NCBI GenBank assembly: GCA_964349355.1
Contig: CAYGFZ010000013.1
Span: 1-42,812 of the forward strand
Length of the DNA: 42,812 nucleotides
Direction of reading: 5' to 3'
From: JAUVXE01 sp964349355
GTDB lineage: Bacteria; Actinomycetota; Coriobacteriia; Anaerosomatales; SLCP01
The position numbers and the translations under genes are program-made. Positions within the stretch are counted from its first letter, which is position 1, and each line of letters begins with the position of its first letter. The notes under the pieces are model-generated. The model made no database searches. It was not told where the DNA came from and worked only from the letters and a program-made list of their open reading frames with translations. This document shows, one piece after another, positions 34,001 through 40,435 of the stretch.

Positions 34001-35750
34001 TTGGGCCACTGGCTACGCCTACGACGACGGCGACAAACTCACGTCGATCACCGGCGGCATGTGGGGTTCAGGCGGCGTGTCCGTCGAGTACAACGAGGCG
34101 GCCGCTACCAAGAAGAACGATACGGTCACGCTGCCGTGGGGCGGCGTCACGACCCGCTCCTTCGAGTACACGACCGCAGGCCGCCTTGCCCGTGCCGACG
34201 TGTCGCCCTCGCGTTCGATCCTCTACACCTGGGACGAGGCTGGCACCGGCAATCTCGAGATGGTCGTCGACAATGGGGTCCCGACCAACCTGACCTACGC
34301 AGGCGGCCAGATCGCGACGCTGGCGAGGGGCGGGGGCGGCGCGCTTACCACCTTCGGGTTTGACGGCGCAGGCAGGCGCGAGCTCGCAACTACCCCAGGC
34401 GTTGGCTCTCAGCACATGACCTGGACCGGCGAGGACCGCCTCGCCACCTGGACGCGCAAGGATGCAGCAGGCGCGACGGTTTCTTCCGCCGCCTATGCCT
34501 ATGACGGCGACGGCCAGCGCGTCTCGGCCTCCGTGACGGCGCCCTCCCCGTGGAGCACCGCTGCGGTCGAGACCGCCTACACCTACGGTTGGGACGGGCT
34601 TGAGCTTCGGTGGGTCCAGGCCAGAAGCGCTGACGTGACGGCCACACTCACTTACCTGTACGACGAGTCCGACCGTCCCTTTGCCGCAGCGTACACGGCC
34701 GATCGCTCCGGCGAGACGAGCTCGGCGGTCTTCGGCCTGTTGCTCACCGACCACGGCGACGTCGTCGGGCTCGTAGACGCGAGCGGCGAGCAGTTCGCCC
34801 GCTACGCCTACGGTCCCTTCGGCGAGGCCGAGGAAGCGGCAAGCCGCGCTACGGGCGCCCTCGACGCCGCCCTCGCCGCCGAGATCACCGCCTTCCAGAG
34901 CTTGCGCTACGCGAGTTATAACTACGACACGTGGTCTGAGACCTACTACCTGCAGGCCCGCTACTACGATCCGGCCACACGGCAGTTCCTCACCAAAGAC
35001 CCTGCCGAAGCCGACGGCGAGGAGAGTGCGTACCAGTACTGCGCGGGTGACCCGGTCAACCAAGACGACCCTGACGGTGAGTTCGCACAAGTGCTCTGGG
35101 GTGCGGTCGGAGGGGCCGCGTGGTACGCGGGAGAGCAAGCGATCGCGGGCGCGTGGAAGGCCAGAAGCGTATTCAAGAAGCAAGGCTTCAAGGCCGGCAT
35201 GCGCGCCACGTGGGCAAACACCAAGAAGTCGTGGAGCTGGAAAGCGTTCGGAGGCAGTGTCGCTCTGGGTGCTGCCACCGGTGGGCTTGGCATGGCGGCG
35301 AAGTCAGGCAAGCTTGCCACTGTAGGGGCCAAGGCGGCGACAGGGGCGCGCGCGGGCCGCTGCCGTGTGCTCACGAGCGGGGCCAACCGGGCGATAGACA
35401 GATACAACAAACATCAATTGCAGAAGTACGCGACAGCAGGCGCCAAGAAGTGGGCGACGAAGCAGAGCTGGATGGTCAAGAACCACTTGGTGGGCGGACA
35501 CAAGAATCTAGTCACCCACCCCAAGCTTGGGGCCGCGATGCGGGGGCATGCGATAGAGAGCTACGTGCGCAATCGAGCCGCAAGAAACGTCATCTTGCAG
35601 AAGACCCTGGTCCATGGCGCTCGGAACAGAGGCGCTGATTTCGTCCACAAGTCCGGCTACTCTTGGTATGACGTGACGACGCGCGCCAGCCGGGCGAAGC
35701 ACTTCCGGCGTGGGTACGGTCCACATGGGCGCAGCATTCTGACGAACTGA
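28011..35750 (+). CDS. WapA-like secreted RHS/YD-repeat polymorphic toxin
   Basis: A 2579-residue protein. A basic N-terminus and hydrophobic core ending in SLARAAKS form a signal peptide (about 1-34), so export by Sec is likely. Residues about 290-460 are a DNRLRE-type carbohydrate-binding-like domain (FYASEDTFISSKYPTTTYGG), as in Bacillus WapA. After a middle beta region, YD/RHS repeats run from about 1030 to 2315 and end with the RHS core motif ARYYDPATRQFLTKDPAE and a DPDG turn near 2355. The linker 2360-2455 is Ala/Gly-rich (AKAATGARAGRC). The tip, about 2459-2579, has AMRGHAIESYVRNRAARN, RGADFVHKSG and WYDVTTRASRAKHF, a pattern seen in RHS tips with a restriction-endonuclease-like fold (E, D, DxT as possible catalytic residues). 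It is probably a DNA-cutting contact-dependent toxin. The start is ATG 28011; the frame is open upstream to 27897, but without a signal. Confidence 0.88.
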   Translation: MKRFRRHFGRVVSCVLSFALLAGPVFGNVSLARAAKSPPTMPLQAVEPDVFESEESVETSPTVVEEDVSRRTENSKHYVLSDGSYRAEIHNGPIHYRSDGRWDDIETRFVRDLTPGTFRSKATPATVKVNAQTGGKRPVRVERDGWAFEIDMLGTVESAPVSLGNKARFLNVAKNTDLEYEVLSGGLKETVILSSADAPTTFTFEIKLDGLELRQIPGGPVALFELGANEPTLYLGELVVFDSSENGAGDPAYCIDSEMRIDSYVNRAVLTYSISESWLKDPARVFPVNVDPTFYASEDTFISSKYPTTTYGGSTELKVGYYDSTTGHNRALVKFNTSSIPSNAYVASASFRAYMFHQYYTNTATPVYVGRVTSAWSNATTWNLRPSHVALGTQSVTGRGVWVAQGCTATVQNWLRGTWANHGFSLYQKEDGSQNQTHWKKFYSREAGTTYDPQLIVDYSIPTDQISGYTSSYRMGDTVTAQMLVYSPSWSQVREMRMLVNHSNGNPRRGYLAWFTYDPGGSWITRKLSDTSYLAYLPGSTYGTDRIVPDLAASTVGSSSTSNYRRVTWKFKVGTNFGDVQQNDLDTYFTMNVPGGDPYIRTWKNNDTNINIRPTGLSSPPVLDAQPSVKWFRETDRDGDGKPDVMNDFDGQGRGDVTVSWKPTPVADGYHIYLKDGKNFRRVGTTLGNGSTTWSTRNSQAYPRDSAVAGWPASNDGNPFVGATTPSAQSRVRTLSVSGQPSGTDPKGTGVVLTDNGTNYYVRTWSTYAGATRWGKYSRDGKWLSWVGPDLASKPILSAFLQDQVIYNGYADTPTRVTGYSIVTGAATTLTFSKPLLRRDTGAELTAASNSVILAGDGNRIYSVAYGMNGTVYAGYTIREYDRTGAWIRDKKIPTKSFYIDGAIAVETDKASGALYLIEWGGKNRILKLDAKSLDPVNEWTSDQASTRIINGCWDPSKREFVLGTLDQGKLQVYSGPGLALRDNPNGLYRKTAPTTHGERTDYEFVVVPYDDYAGEATFAENATSLTAIDNRTVSVNDDPRHTSFDLDEILTDSATIELDSGALTLENTDLDVTSWGPDASLSRYYSSADAEAGVFVRGWRFDFERRLSLHGDGAVYLDESGDWHSFRIAGGAYHGPIGYHAELEKHDPLIGATTYTLHFKDRSFLTFDQNGYLIAETDKNGQSTTYSYAPNPQSPAAITITAANGKSIVVEFDAAGRIYRASYGAGGVTREVHYSVTGAEGEEIATVTFYPGQADEFSVRYTYGGGRIVAIEMPGKTFAGVEPRWDVSYASGAGKVVDLTAPAHGEGPRPVLGVDYHKDPEIDLDRATITRSGEVDGTVQEIVVDYAWNPTGTLAYRTDDRVTGQPEQRWTYGYSSTNEPIRETAPSGKTLERLLDVRGNVEIEYDEDHHVTAYQYDGFDQVKKKIDPRGNTTYYDYSPQGNLTSERRLLEIGPGGEMRYSETGYEYDSYGRRTFERTLLEGDRWSATKSGYAGAPADQPTTVTQVAQIKSGSSFTDSPISLGGGATVASIVSETAYDAFGNVTLQKDANGLVTFSDAAYSTGGKLTRSRDVEGVLTENTYDALGRLTETKSTVASNPHGPAMANWNRTRIDPEGRTVREESLAANGAVNTWTEYRYDALGRKTRTIDSVAGTSATWYNARGHAVATWEPDVWDEASPDLEKATRAVYDVDGRDLRAIDAGKPDSAAILKEYRADGLLLKLTQADGSWVSYEYDEGGNQTAEVAPTETPGVFARAEMRYDEGGRLIESESAEGMITRTYYDRADRPIKVVSVESDGEFEFETIATESVFNELGWEISTTDADEVLKQSQYDALGNVVQEKTLGKGGAVVTTVDCEYDAKKRLKKKSTAEQGGVNVVQYDYDPFGRVVAEDHTKAGSLSKSVRTKYDEYDRETRIEDLKRGIVRQYDYAGAGKKKSIENLAYGSVETAVTFDELDRETTSMASFALAPSAVEVSRALVWNGAKNLPVTSTLKIGPGSWATGYAYDDGDKLTSITGGMWGSGGVSVEYNEAAATKKNDTVTLPWGGVTTRSFEYTTAGRLARADVSPSRSILYTWDEAGTGNLEMVVDNGVPTNLTYAGGQIATLARGGGGALTTFGFDGAGRRELATTPGVGSQHMTWTGEDRLATWTRKDAAGATVSSAAYAYDGDGQRVSASVTAPSPWSTAAVETAYTYGWDGLELRWVQARSADVTATLTYLYDESDRPFAAAYTADRSGETSSAVFGLLLTDHGDVVGLVDASGEQFARYAYGPFGEAEEAASRATGALDAALAAEITAFQSLRYASYNYDTWSETYYLQARYYDPATRQFLTKDPAEADGEESAYQYCAGDPVNQDDPDGEFAQVLWGAVGGAAWYAGEQAIAGAWKARSVFKKQGFKAGMRATWANTKKSWSWKAFGGSVALGAATGGLGMAAKSGKLATVGAKAATGARAGRCRVLTSGANRAIDRYNKHQLQKYATAGAKKWATKQSWMVKNHLVGGHKNLVTHPKLGAAMRGHAIESYVRNRAARNVILQKTLVHGARNRGADFVHKSGYSWYDVTTRASRAKHFRRGYGPHGRSILTN
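34445..35380 (+). repeat. RHS 3' segment duplicated in orphan cassette 1 (donor copy)
   Basis: This part of the main RHS gene, from the end of the YD repeats through the linker before the toxin tip, is repeated at about 36768-37703 with an offset of 2323 bp. The stretch 34781-35029 is identical in both copies (249 bp). Homology ends just before the tip begins. Confidence 0.9.
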
Positions 35751-35758
35751 GGATCACG

Positions 35759-36697
35759 GTGACGACGAGGATCGAATCCATTGACCAGGTGCTGGGTCAG
35801 CCCAAGCTCAAGCGCCTCGAGCTGTCCGGGCTGGACTTCACGGGGGTGCGGAAGCCGTTCGCCGGGGCCGGCACGTCCCTGCGCCGGTGTCGGGTAACGA
35901 ATTGCGACTTCACTGGCTGCAACCTCTCCGGACTGGATGTCATGCACAGCCGCTTCGAAAGAGTCACGTTCGAGAGAGCGAACCTCACGGGACTGTCAGG
36001 CGGAGGGAACACCTACATCGGCTGCGACTGGTCGGAGACACGCTTGAAGGGAGCGAACCTCGGAGCACCGTGGCCCGACAGGTTCGTCGGCTGTTCGTTC
36101 CGGCGTACGCGCTTCGAGAGCACGCTTTTCGCGGACTCCAAGTTCGATGACTGTGTCTTTGACGACTGCATCTACGCAGGCGAGGGACAGCTGATCACCG
36201 AGGCCTCCTTCGAGCGTTGCGTCTTTCGCGGCAAGCTCGACGACATCACGTTCGGGACTTGGGAGTACTCGCGTGAGGAGTACCCCATGAGGCTCAAGCT
36301 GCTCGGGGGCCTGCGTACGAACAGGATGCTTGATGTCGACTTCTCCGAAGCGGTGCTTTGGGGCGTGTCGTTCATAGGAGGCGTGGACCTTTCCACGGCG
36401 CGCTTGCCTGCCGACGGCAGGCACCGCTACTACCGGCGCTGGCCGGAGCGAGTGCAGGCAACACTCAGTGCAGCGGCCATGACAGACGTGGAGATCCGGG
36501 AAGGGGTCATTAGCGCGCTCCTGTGGCTTAAGTCACTTGGATGGCAGGGCCAGTTGCAGTCCGACCGGCAGGTGGAAGACTTCGATGCGAGCCCCGAGCA
36601 ACAGCAGCACATCGTCAACGTCGATTGGCTGCAAGAGGCGGCCGGTGCCCGCGCGGCCACCTTCATCCTTGAGAACTTAGGGCCACCGGACGGCTAG
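35759..36697 (+). CDS. Pentapeptide-repeat protein in immunity position
   Basis: A 312-residue protein. Residues about 20-215 are built of pentapeptide-type repeats (A/C-D/N-L/F-x-x): SLRRCRVTNCDFTGCNLSGL, FERVTFERANLTGL, CSFRRTRFESTLFADSKFDD and VDFSEAVLWGVSFIGGVDLS. These fold as a right-handed quadrilateral beta-helix, and in MfpA/Qnr they mimic DNA. The last 95 residues are helical. The GTG start is 8 bp after the RHS stop, with GAGGA six bases upstream. The place directly after a toxin tip is where immunity genes sit, so I infer that it neutralises the upstream nuclease, perhaps by presenting a DNA-like surface. That mechanism is speculation. Confidence 0.8.
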   Translation: MTTRIESIDQVLGQPKLKRLELSGLDFTGVRKPFAGAGTSLRRCRVTNCDFTGCNLSGLDVMHSRFERVTFERANLTGLSGGGNTYIGCDWSETRLKGANLGAPWPDRFVGCSFRRTRFESTLFADSKFDDCVFDDCIYAGEGQLITEASFERCVFRGKLDDITFGTWEYSREEYPMRLKLLGGLRTNRMLDVDFSEAVLWGVSFIGGVDLSTARLPADGRHRYYRRWPERVQATLSAAAMTDVEIREGVISALLWLKSLGWQGQLQSDRQVEDFDASPEQQQHIVNVDWLQEAAGARAATFILENLGPPDG

Positions 36698-36767
36698 TAG
36701 CCGCCTGAACGCGAAACAGCTCTGCCAGCTCCGCTCCTGCGATCGCATAGCGTGGGTTTCGCTTGAG

Positions 36768-37703
36768 CACCTGGACGCGCAAGGATGCAGCAGGCGCGAC
36801 GGTTTCTTCCGCCGCCTATGCCTATGACGGCGACGGCCAGCGTGTCTCGGCCTCCGTGACGGCACCCTCCCCGTGGAGCACCGCTGCGGTCGAGACCGCC
36901 TACACCTACGGTTGGGATGGGCTCGAACTGCGATGGGTCGAGGCCAGAAGCGCTGACGTGACGGCCACACTCACGTACCTTTACGACGAGTCCGACCGGC
37001 CCTTTGCCGCAGCGTACACGGCCGAGCGCTCCGGCGAGACCAGCTCGGCGGTGTTCGGCCTGTTGCCCACCGACCACGGCGACGTCGTCGGGCTCGTGGA
37101 CGGGAGCGGCGAGCAGTTCGCCCGCTACGCCTACGGTCCCTTCGGCGAGGCCGAGGAAGCGGCAAGCCGCGCTACGGGCGCCCTCGACGCCGCCCTCGCC
37201 GCCGAGATCACCGCCTTCCAGAGCTTGCGCTACGCGAGTTATAACTACGACACGTGGTCTGAGACCTACTACCTGCAGGCCCGCTACTACGATCCGGCCA
37301 CACGGCAGTTCCTCACCAAAGACCCTGCCGAAGCCGACGGCGAGGAGAGTGCCTACCAGTACTGCGCAGGCGACCCCGTAAACCAAGACGACCCCGACGG
37401 TGAGTTCGCACAGGTGCTCTGGGGTGCGGTCGGAGGCGCCGCCTTCTACGCGGGAGAGCAAGCAATCGCGGGCGCGTGGAAGGCCAGGAGCATATTCAAG
37501 AAGCACGGCTTCAAGGCCGGCATGCGCGCCACGTGGGCCAACACCAAGAAGTCGTGGAGCTGGAAAGCGTTCGGAGGCAGTGTCGCTCTGGGCGCCGCCA
37601 CAGGTGGGCTTGGCATGGCGGCGAAGTCAGGCAAGCTTGCAGCCGTAGGGGCCAAGGCGGCGACAGGCGCGCGTGCGGGCAGGTGCCGCGTGCTCTCAAG
37701 CGG
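36768..37703 (+). repeat. Duplicate of RHS 3' segment in cassette 1
   Basis: This is the second copy of 34445-35380. Differences are few and mostly synonymous outside the identical 249-bp run (37104-37352 against 34781-35029). The abrupt left border is at about 36768 (CACCTGG shared, bases before it unrelated). Confidence 0.9.
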
Positions 37704-37729
37704 CTCCAAGGCCGCCAACCGCGCGAGCC

Positions 37730-38098
37730 GCGGCCGCATCCCGGCAAAGACCTTCTGCTTCGTGGCGGGCACGCTCGTGCTCACCGCACAAGGGCCGGTG
37801 CCCATCGAGGCGGTAGGCGTCGGAGAGATGGTGCTCTCGCGCGATAGCGCCACCGGTGAGCAGGGGCCCCGTGAGGTCACCGAGCTCTATGGCAGCCAGA
37901 CCTCCGAGCTCATCCACGTCGATCTCGGAGACGAGACGATCACCGCCACGCCGGGACACCCCTTCTGGGTGCAAGGCGTGGGCTGGGTGGACGCGGGAAG
38001 GCTTTCCGCGGGCGATGAGGTATCGCTTGCAGAGGGCGGCTCTGCCACGATAGTGTCGGTGGTGCGCGAGCACCTGCAAAGCCCGCAAGACGTCTACA
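37730..38098 (+). repeat. HINT-domain repeat, copy 1 (identical to copy 3)
   Basis: 369 bp are identical, base for base, to 40838-41206 (offset 3108). The run covers nearly the whole HINT domain, from GCGGCCGCATC to GTCTACA. A diverged copy with indels lies at about 39170-39540. Confidence 0.92.
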
Positions 38099-38144
38099 AC
38101 TTCGAGGCGAAGACTTCCACACCTACTTCGTCGCGAGTGCGGGC

Positions 38145-38477
38145 GTGTGGGTGCACAATGCGTGTGGGCCGCCCAAAGGTGGTGTGTATTCGCTCCGAGA
38201 TGGTGCTGGCAAAGTCTTGAGGACGGGTCGGTCTAAGAATCTAGATGCACGCCGTCTGGCGCACCGCAAGACAGGACTTGAGTTCCGTGTGGAATACAGG
38301 ACGGCCTCGCGGGATGCCCAGAGAGGACTTGAGGCGATGCTGTACCGGAATCACCCGGAGGCACGTCATGTCAACGGGGGGCTGAACAAGATCAGGGCGA
38401 TCGCCAAAGGTAACAAGAACAGTCGCAGGTATGGCCGGGCAGCCGCCAGACACCTGGCATCGATTAGGCCGAGGTGA
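38145..38477 (+). pseudogene. Toxin tip of cassette 1: GIY-YIG/URI-like nuclease fragment
   Basis: In the frame restored after the base missing near 38107, the HINT end (VWVHNAC) is followed by about 100 residues that read as a GIY-YIG-type (URI) nuclease tip: GVYSLRDGAGKVLRTGRSKN, then LDARRLAHRKTG (GVY and TGR correspond to the GIY and YxG/R positions), EAMLYRNHP with the conserved Glu, and GGLNKIRAIAKGNKNS at the end. Small URI domains of this type are common tips of polymorphic toxins. The nearest GTG is at 38145, but the frame is open from about 38108, and a free-standing start is unlikely. The stop overlaps the following immunity gene region. Confidence 0.72.
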
Positions 38478-38482
38478 GCCCG

Positions 38483-38944
38483 ATGGCAAGACGCAAGTAC
38501 GCAGAGGGTGAATGGTTCGCTGTACCACTCGCCGATGATTCCTATGGCCTTGTGCTTGTTGCCCGAAAGAGTCGCAGGGGCATCGCCCTCGGGTACTTCT
38601 TCGGACCTCGGCGCACAAAAGTTCCAGCTGTCGAGGACGTTCGGTCGTTGCGCGCTAAGGACGCGTGGGCTATCAAGACGTTTGGCGATTCCGCAATCAC
38701 TCAGGGAGACTGGTTGTCAGTTGGTAGCGTACCGGAGTGGAAGCGTGAGGAGTGGCCGATGCCTGTCTTCCGAAGACGCGAAGAGCGATACGGCACATGG
38801 TTCAAGGTGCATTACGACGAGGCCGACTTAAACACCACAGTCCGAGAAACTACCGCAGGGCCCGATGAGGTTGAAGGACTGCCTGACGATGGGCTGCTAG
38901 GCTCAGCCCTCGCGCCGGAGTGGCTCTCTCGCTTGCTGGCGTAG
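38483..38944 (+). CDS. Imm26-like immunity protein
   Basis: A 153-residue cytoplasmic protein. The N-terminal half, RKYAEGEWFAVPLADDSYGL then VLVARKSRRGIALGYFFGPR, resembles the Imm26 family (EGDxFAIPL pattern, then a GYFFGP strand). Imm26-like genes are known neighbours of polymorphic-toxin tips. ATG 38483 is preceded by GAGGTGAG (38471-38478) and lies 5 bp after the URI-like tip's stop; GTG 38474, overlapping that stop, is an alternative. The gene is intact even though its toxin is frameshifted, as expected if cells still need protection from siblings carrying an active tip. Specificity towards the URI tip is inferred from adjacency. Confidence 0.72.
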   Translation: MARRKYAEGEWFAVPLADDSYGLVLVARKSRRGIALGYFFGPRRTKVPAVEDVRSLRAKDAWAIKTFGDSAITQGDWLSVGSVPEWKREEWPMPVFRRREERYGTWFKVHYDEADLNTTVRETTAGPDEVEGLPDDGLLGSALAPEWLSRLLA

Positions 38945-39066
38945 GTCATTGCGCCGGCGGGTGGTGGGGCGCTGAAGCAAGTTCTGACGTGCGATCCTTC
39001 AGGAATCGGTACTGATTCGCGGTGTTTCCAGCATCGTCTAGCGTGGTCGTCGCGTCTGCGGCGCTT

Positions 39067-39131
39067 GAAGTCCGGCAAACTCGCCGCCGTAGGGACCAAG
39101 GCGGCGACAGGGGCGCGCGGGCAGGTGCCGC
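39067..39131 (+). pseudogene. RHS linker remnant starting cassette 2
   Basis: These bases encode KSGKLAAVGTKAATGAR, matching the Ala/Gly-rich linker of the RHS gene and cassette 1. Two bases are missing near 39117, so the linker is out of frame with the HINT segment. The preceding 120 bp (38945-39066) hold no recognisable coding sequence. Confidence 0.65.
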
Positions 39132-39425
39132 GTGCTCACCGGCGGCGCCAAGGCCGCCAACCGCGTTTCCCACGGACGCATCCCGGCGAAGACCTTCTGC
39201 TTCGTGGCAGGCACGCTCGTGCTCACCGCACAAGGGCTGGTGCCCATCGAGGCGGTAAGCGCCGGAGAGATGGTGCTCTCACGCGATAGCGCCACCGGTG
39301 AGCAGGGGCTGCGTGAGGTCACCGAACTCTATACCGCAACCAGACCTCCGAGCTCGAGCACGTCGATCTCGGAGACGAGACGGTCAGCGCCACGCCCGCA
39401 CACCCCTTCTGGGTGCAAGGCTTAG
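39132..39425 (+). pseudogene. HINT domain N-terminal part of cassette 2, frameshifted
   Basis: This frame encodes the start of a HINT domain (AANRVSHGRIPAKTFCFVAG and VPIEAVSAGEMVLSRDSATG) equivalent to cassettes 1 and 3. At 39333-39338 it has two extra bases relative to the intact copies (the ELYGSQTSE block becomes ELYTATRPP), so the remainder continues in the frame of the next entry. With the separate two-base loss upstream, this copy carries at least two frame disruptions and numerous substitutions, making it the oldest or most relaxed of the three. Confidence 0.7.
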
Positions 39426-39919
39426 GCTGGGTGGACGCAGGAAAGCTATCCGCAGGCGATGAGGTATCGCTTGCAGACGGCGGTTCTGCCACGATAGTGT
39501 CGGTGGTGCGCGAGCACCTGCAAAGCCCGCAAGACGTCTACAACTTCGAGGTCGAAGGCTTCCACACGTACTTCGTCGCGAGCGCGGGCGTGTGGGTGCA
39601 TAATGCGTGCGGGGGCAGCGGGAAGCCGCTCATCATCGGCGAGAACATGAAGCGCGTGAACAGGTATGCCAGTCGGACAGGTGGCCACGCCTATCGACCC
39701 ATCAAGGATGGAGCATCCAAAGCGGACGCTTTGAGGCGGAATGAGCGAATGATCAAGGACGCCATGCGGCGAGGTCGCGAGATCGTAGATATCGGTCCGG
39801 ACTTCCGGCGTAGAGCAAGTCAGGGTGCAAGCGACTTCTACCAAATGGAGCGCCGAGTCACGAAAGGCTATGACCGCTATCGCAAAGTCTTCAAGCGGCG
39901 CGGCAGGAGTGGGCGATGA
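39413..39919 (+). CDS. Cassette 2: HINT C-terminal part plus unnamed toxin tip
   Basis: The frame is open from about 39335. Residues 1-66 are the rest of the HINT domain (SATIVSVVREHLQSPQDVYN; YFVASAGVWVHNAC). The tip of about 100 residues starts after HNACGGSGKP and has LIIGENMKRVNRYASRTGG, then a positively charged helix (ADALRRNERMIKDAMRRGRE), IVDIGPDFRRRA and FYQMERRVTKGYDRY. I recall this IGxxM-RV ... GRxIxDIGPD ... YxME layout from C-termini of other RHS proteins but cannot give a family name or activity. The ATG at 39413 lies inside HINT and has no ribosome-binding site, so independent expression is doubtful. The stop overlaps the next gene by 4 bp. Confidence 0.6.
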   Translation: MQGLGWVDAGKLSAGDEVSLADGGSATIVSVVREHLQSPQDVYNFEVEGFHTYFVASAGVWVHNACGGSGKPLIIGENMKRVNRYASRTGGHAYRPIKDGASKADALRRNERMIKDAMRRGREIVDIGPDFRRRASQGASDFYQMERRVTKGYDRYRKVFKRRGRSGR

Positions 39920-40377
39920 AGCAGGACGAAGAAGCGCACCTGCTCAAGTACGCGGAGGATGCGTTTGCTTTCCTGGAAACGGCAGGTGCCAGCCTTCAGA
40001 CATTCTCAGCGCCTCACTGGACGACCCTGGCCTATTGCCTGCCTGAATTGACGGTGGAGGTAAATCTCGATTGGCGCGAGGAGCTTGCAGAGGTCCTCGT
40101 ACGCAAGCCTGGACCTGACTGTCCTGCCGAGGGCTACTATGTCTGCAGAGGACAGGTGATCCGTCACCACCTCTGCGAGGCCCTTGCTCTGGTGGGCGTG
40201 AGCGCGGCCATCGGGTTATGCGAAGGCCGAGATCACCCAAAGACGCCCCAAGGTGCCGAGACGATACGACTGCGGCTAGAGACAGACGCCGGGCTGCTTT
40301 CCAGCAGCGTAGACAGATTGATAGCCGGCTCAGAAGCGCTCTTTCCCGCGACTGACGCGGGAGACGAGTTCGACTAA
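39916..40377 (+). CDS. Candidate immunity protein for cassette 2 tip
   Basis: A 153-residue soluble acidic protein with no family that I recognise. It has a helical start (EEAHLLKYAEDAFAFLETAG), then beta-rich sequence (TLAYCLPELTVEVNLDWREE; LAEVLVRKP) and GYYVCRGQVIRHHLCEAL. The shape (small, acidic, single domain) and the 4-bp ATGA overlap with the toxin-tip frame are typical of immunity genes. The HYVCEGRVRxHL-like segment hints at a DUF-type immunity family with relatives next to other tips, but I cannot confirm that. Partner specificity is by position only. Confidence 0.6.
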   Translation: MKQDEEAHLLKYAEDAFAFLETAGASLQTFSAPHWTTLAYCLPELTVEVNLDWREELAEVLVRKPGPDCPAEGYYVCRGQVIRHHLCEALALVGVSAAIGLCEGRDHPKTPQGAETIRLRLETDAGLLSSSVDRLIAGSEALFPATDAGDEFD

Positions 40378-40435
40378 GCGGCTGTCGGAGGACCTGCGTT
40401 CTGGCCAACGCTTGAAGCCTCCGGTGTGCTGCCTC

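Larger units (their letters stand above)
36763..38220 (+). pseudogene. Orphan RHS cassette 1: RHS end plus HINT, frameshifted
   Basis: This 485-codon frame copies the RHS C-terminal region from WTRKDAAGATVSSAAY (about 36768) through ARYYDPATRQFLTKDPAE and the Ala/Gly-rich linker. It then differs from the main gene by carrying a HINT autoprotease domain from about 37750 (CFVAGTLVLTAQGPVPIEAV with the N-terminal Cys; TATPGHPFWVQG block). After YNFE, one base is missing near 38107 compared with the two other cassettes, so the remaining HINT block (FHTYFVASAGVWVHNAC) and the tip lie in another frame, and this frame ends in unrelated sequence at 38220. There is no ribosome-binding site at the TTG 36763. 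It looks like a silent, inactivated cassette. Confidence 0.8.

Noticed and set aside
34068..37506. Long minus-strand frames of 371 and 270 codons over the RHS repeats
   Set aside because: They are near-identical to each other only because the RHS segment is duplicated; they are antisense shadows of the coding strand.
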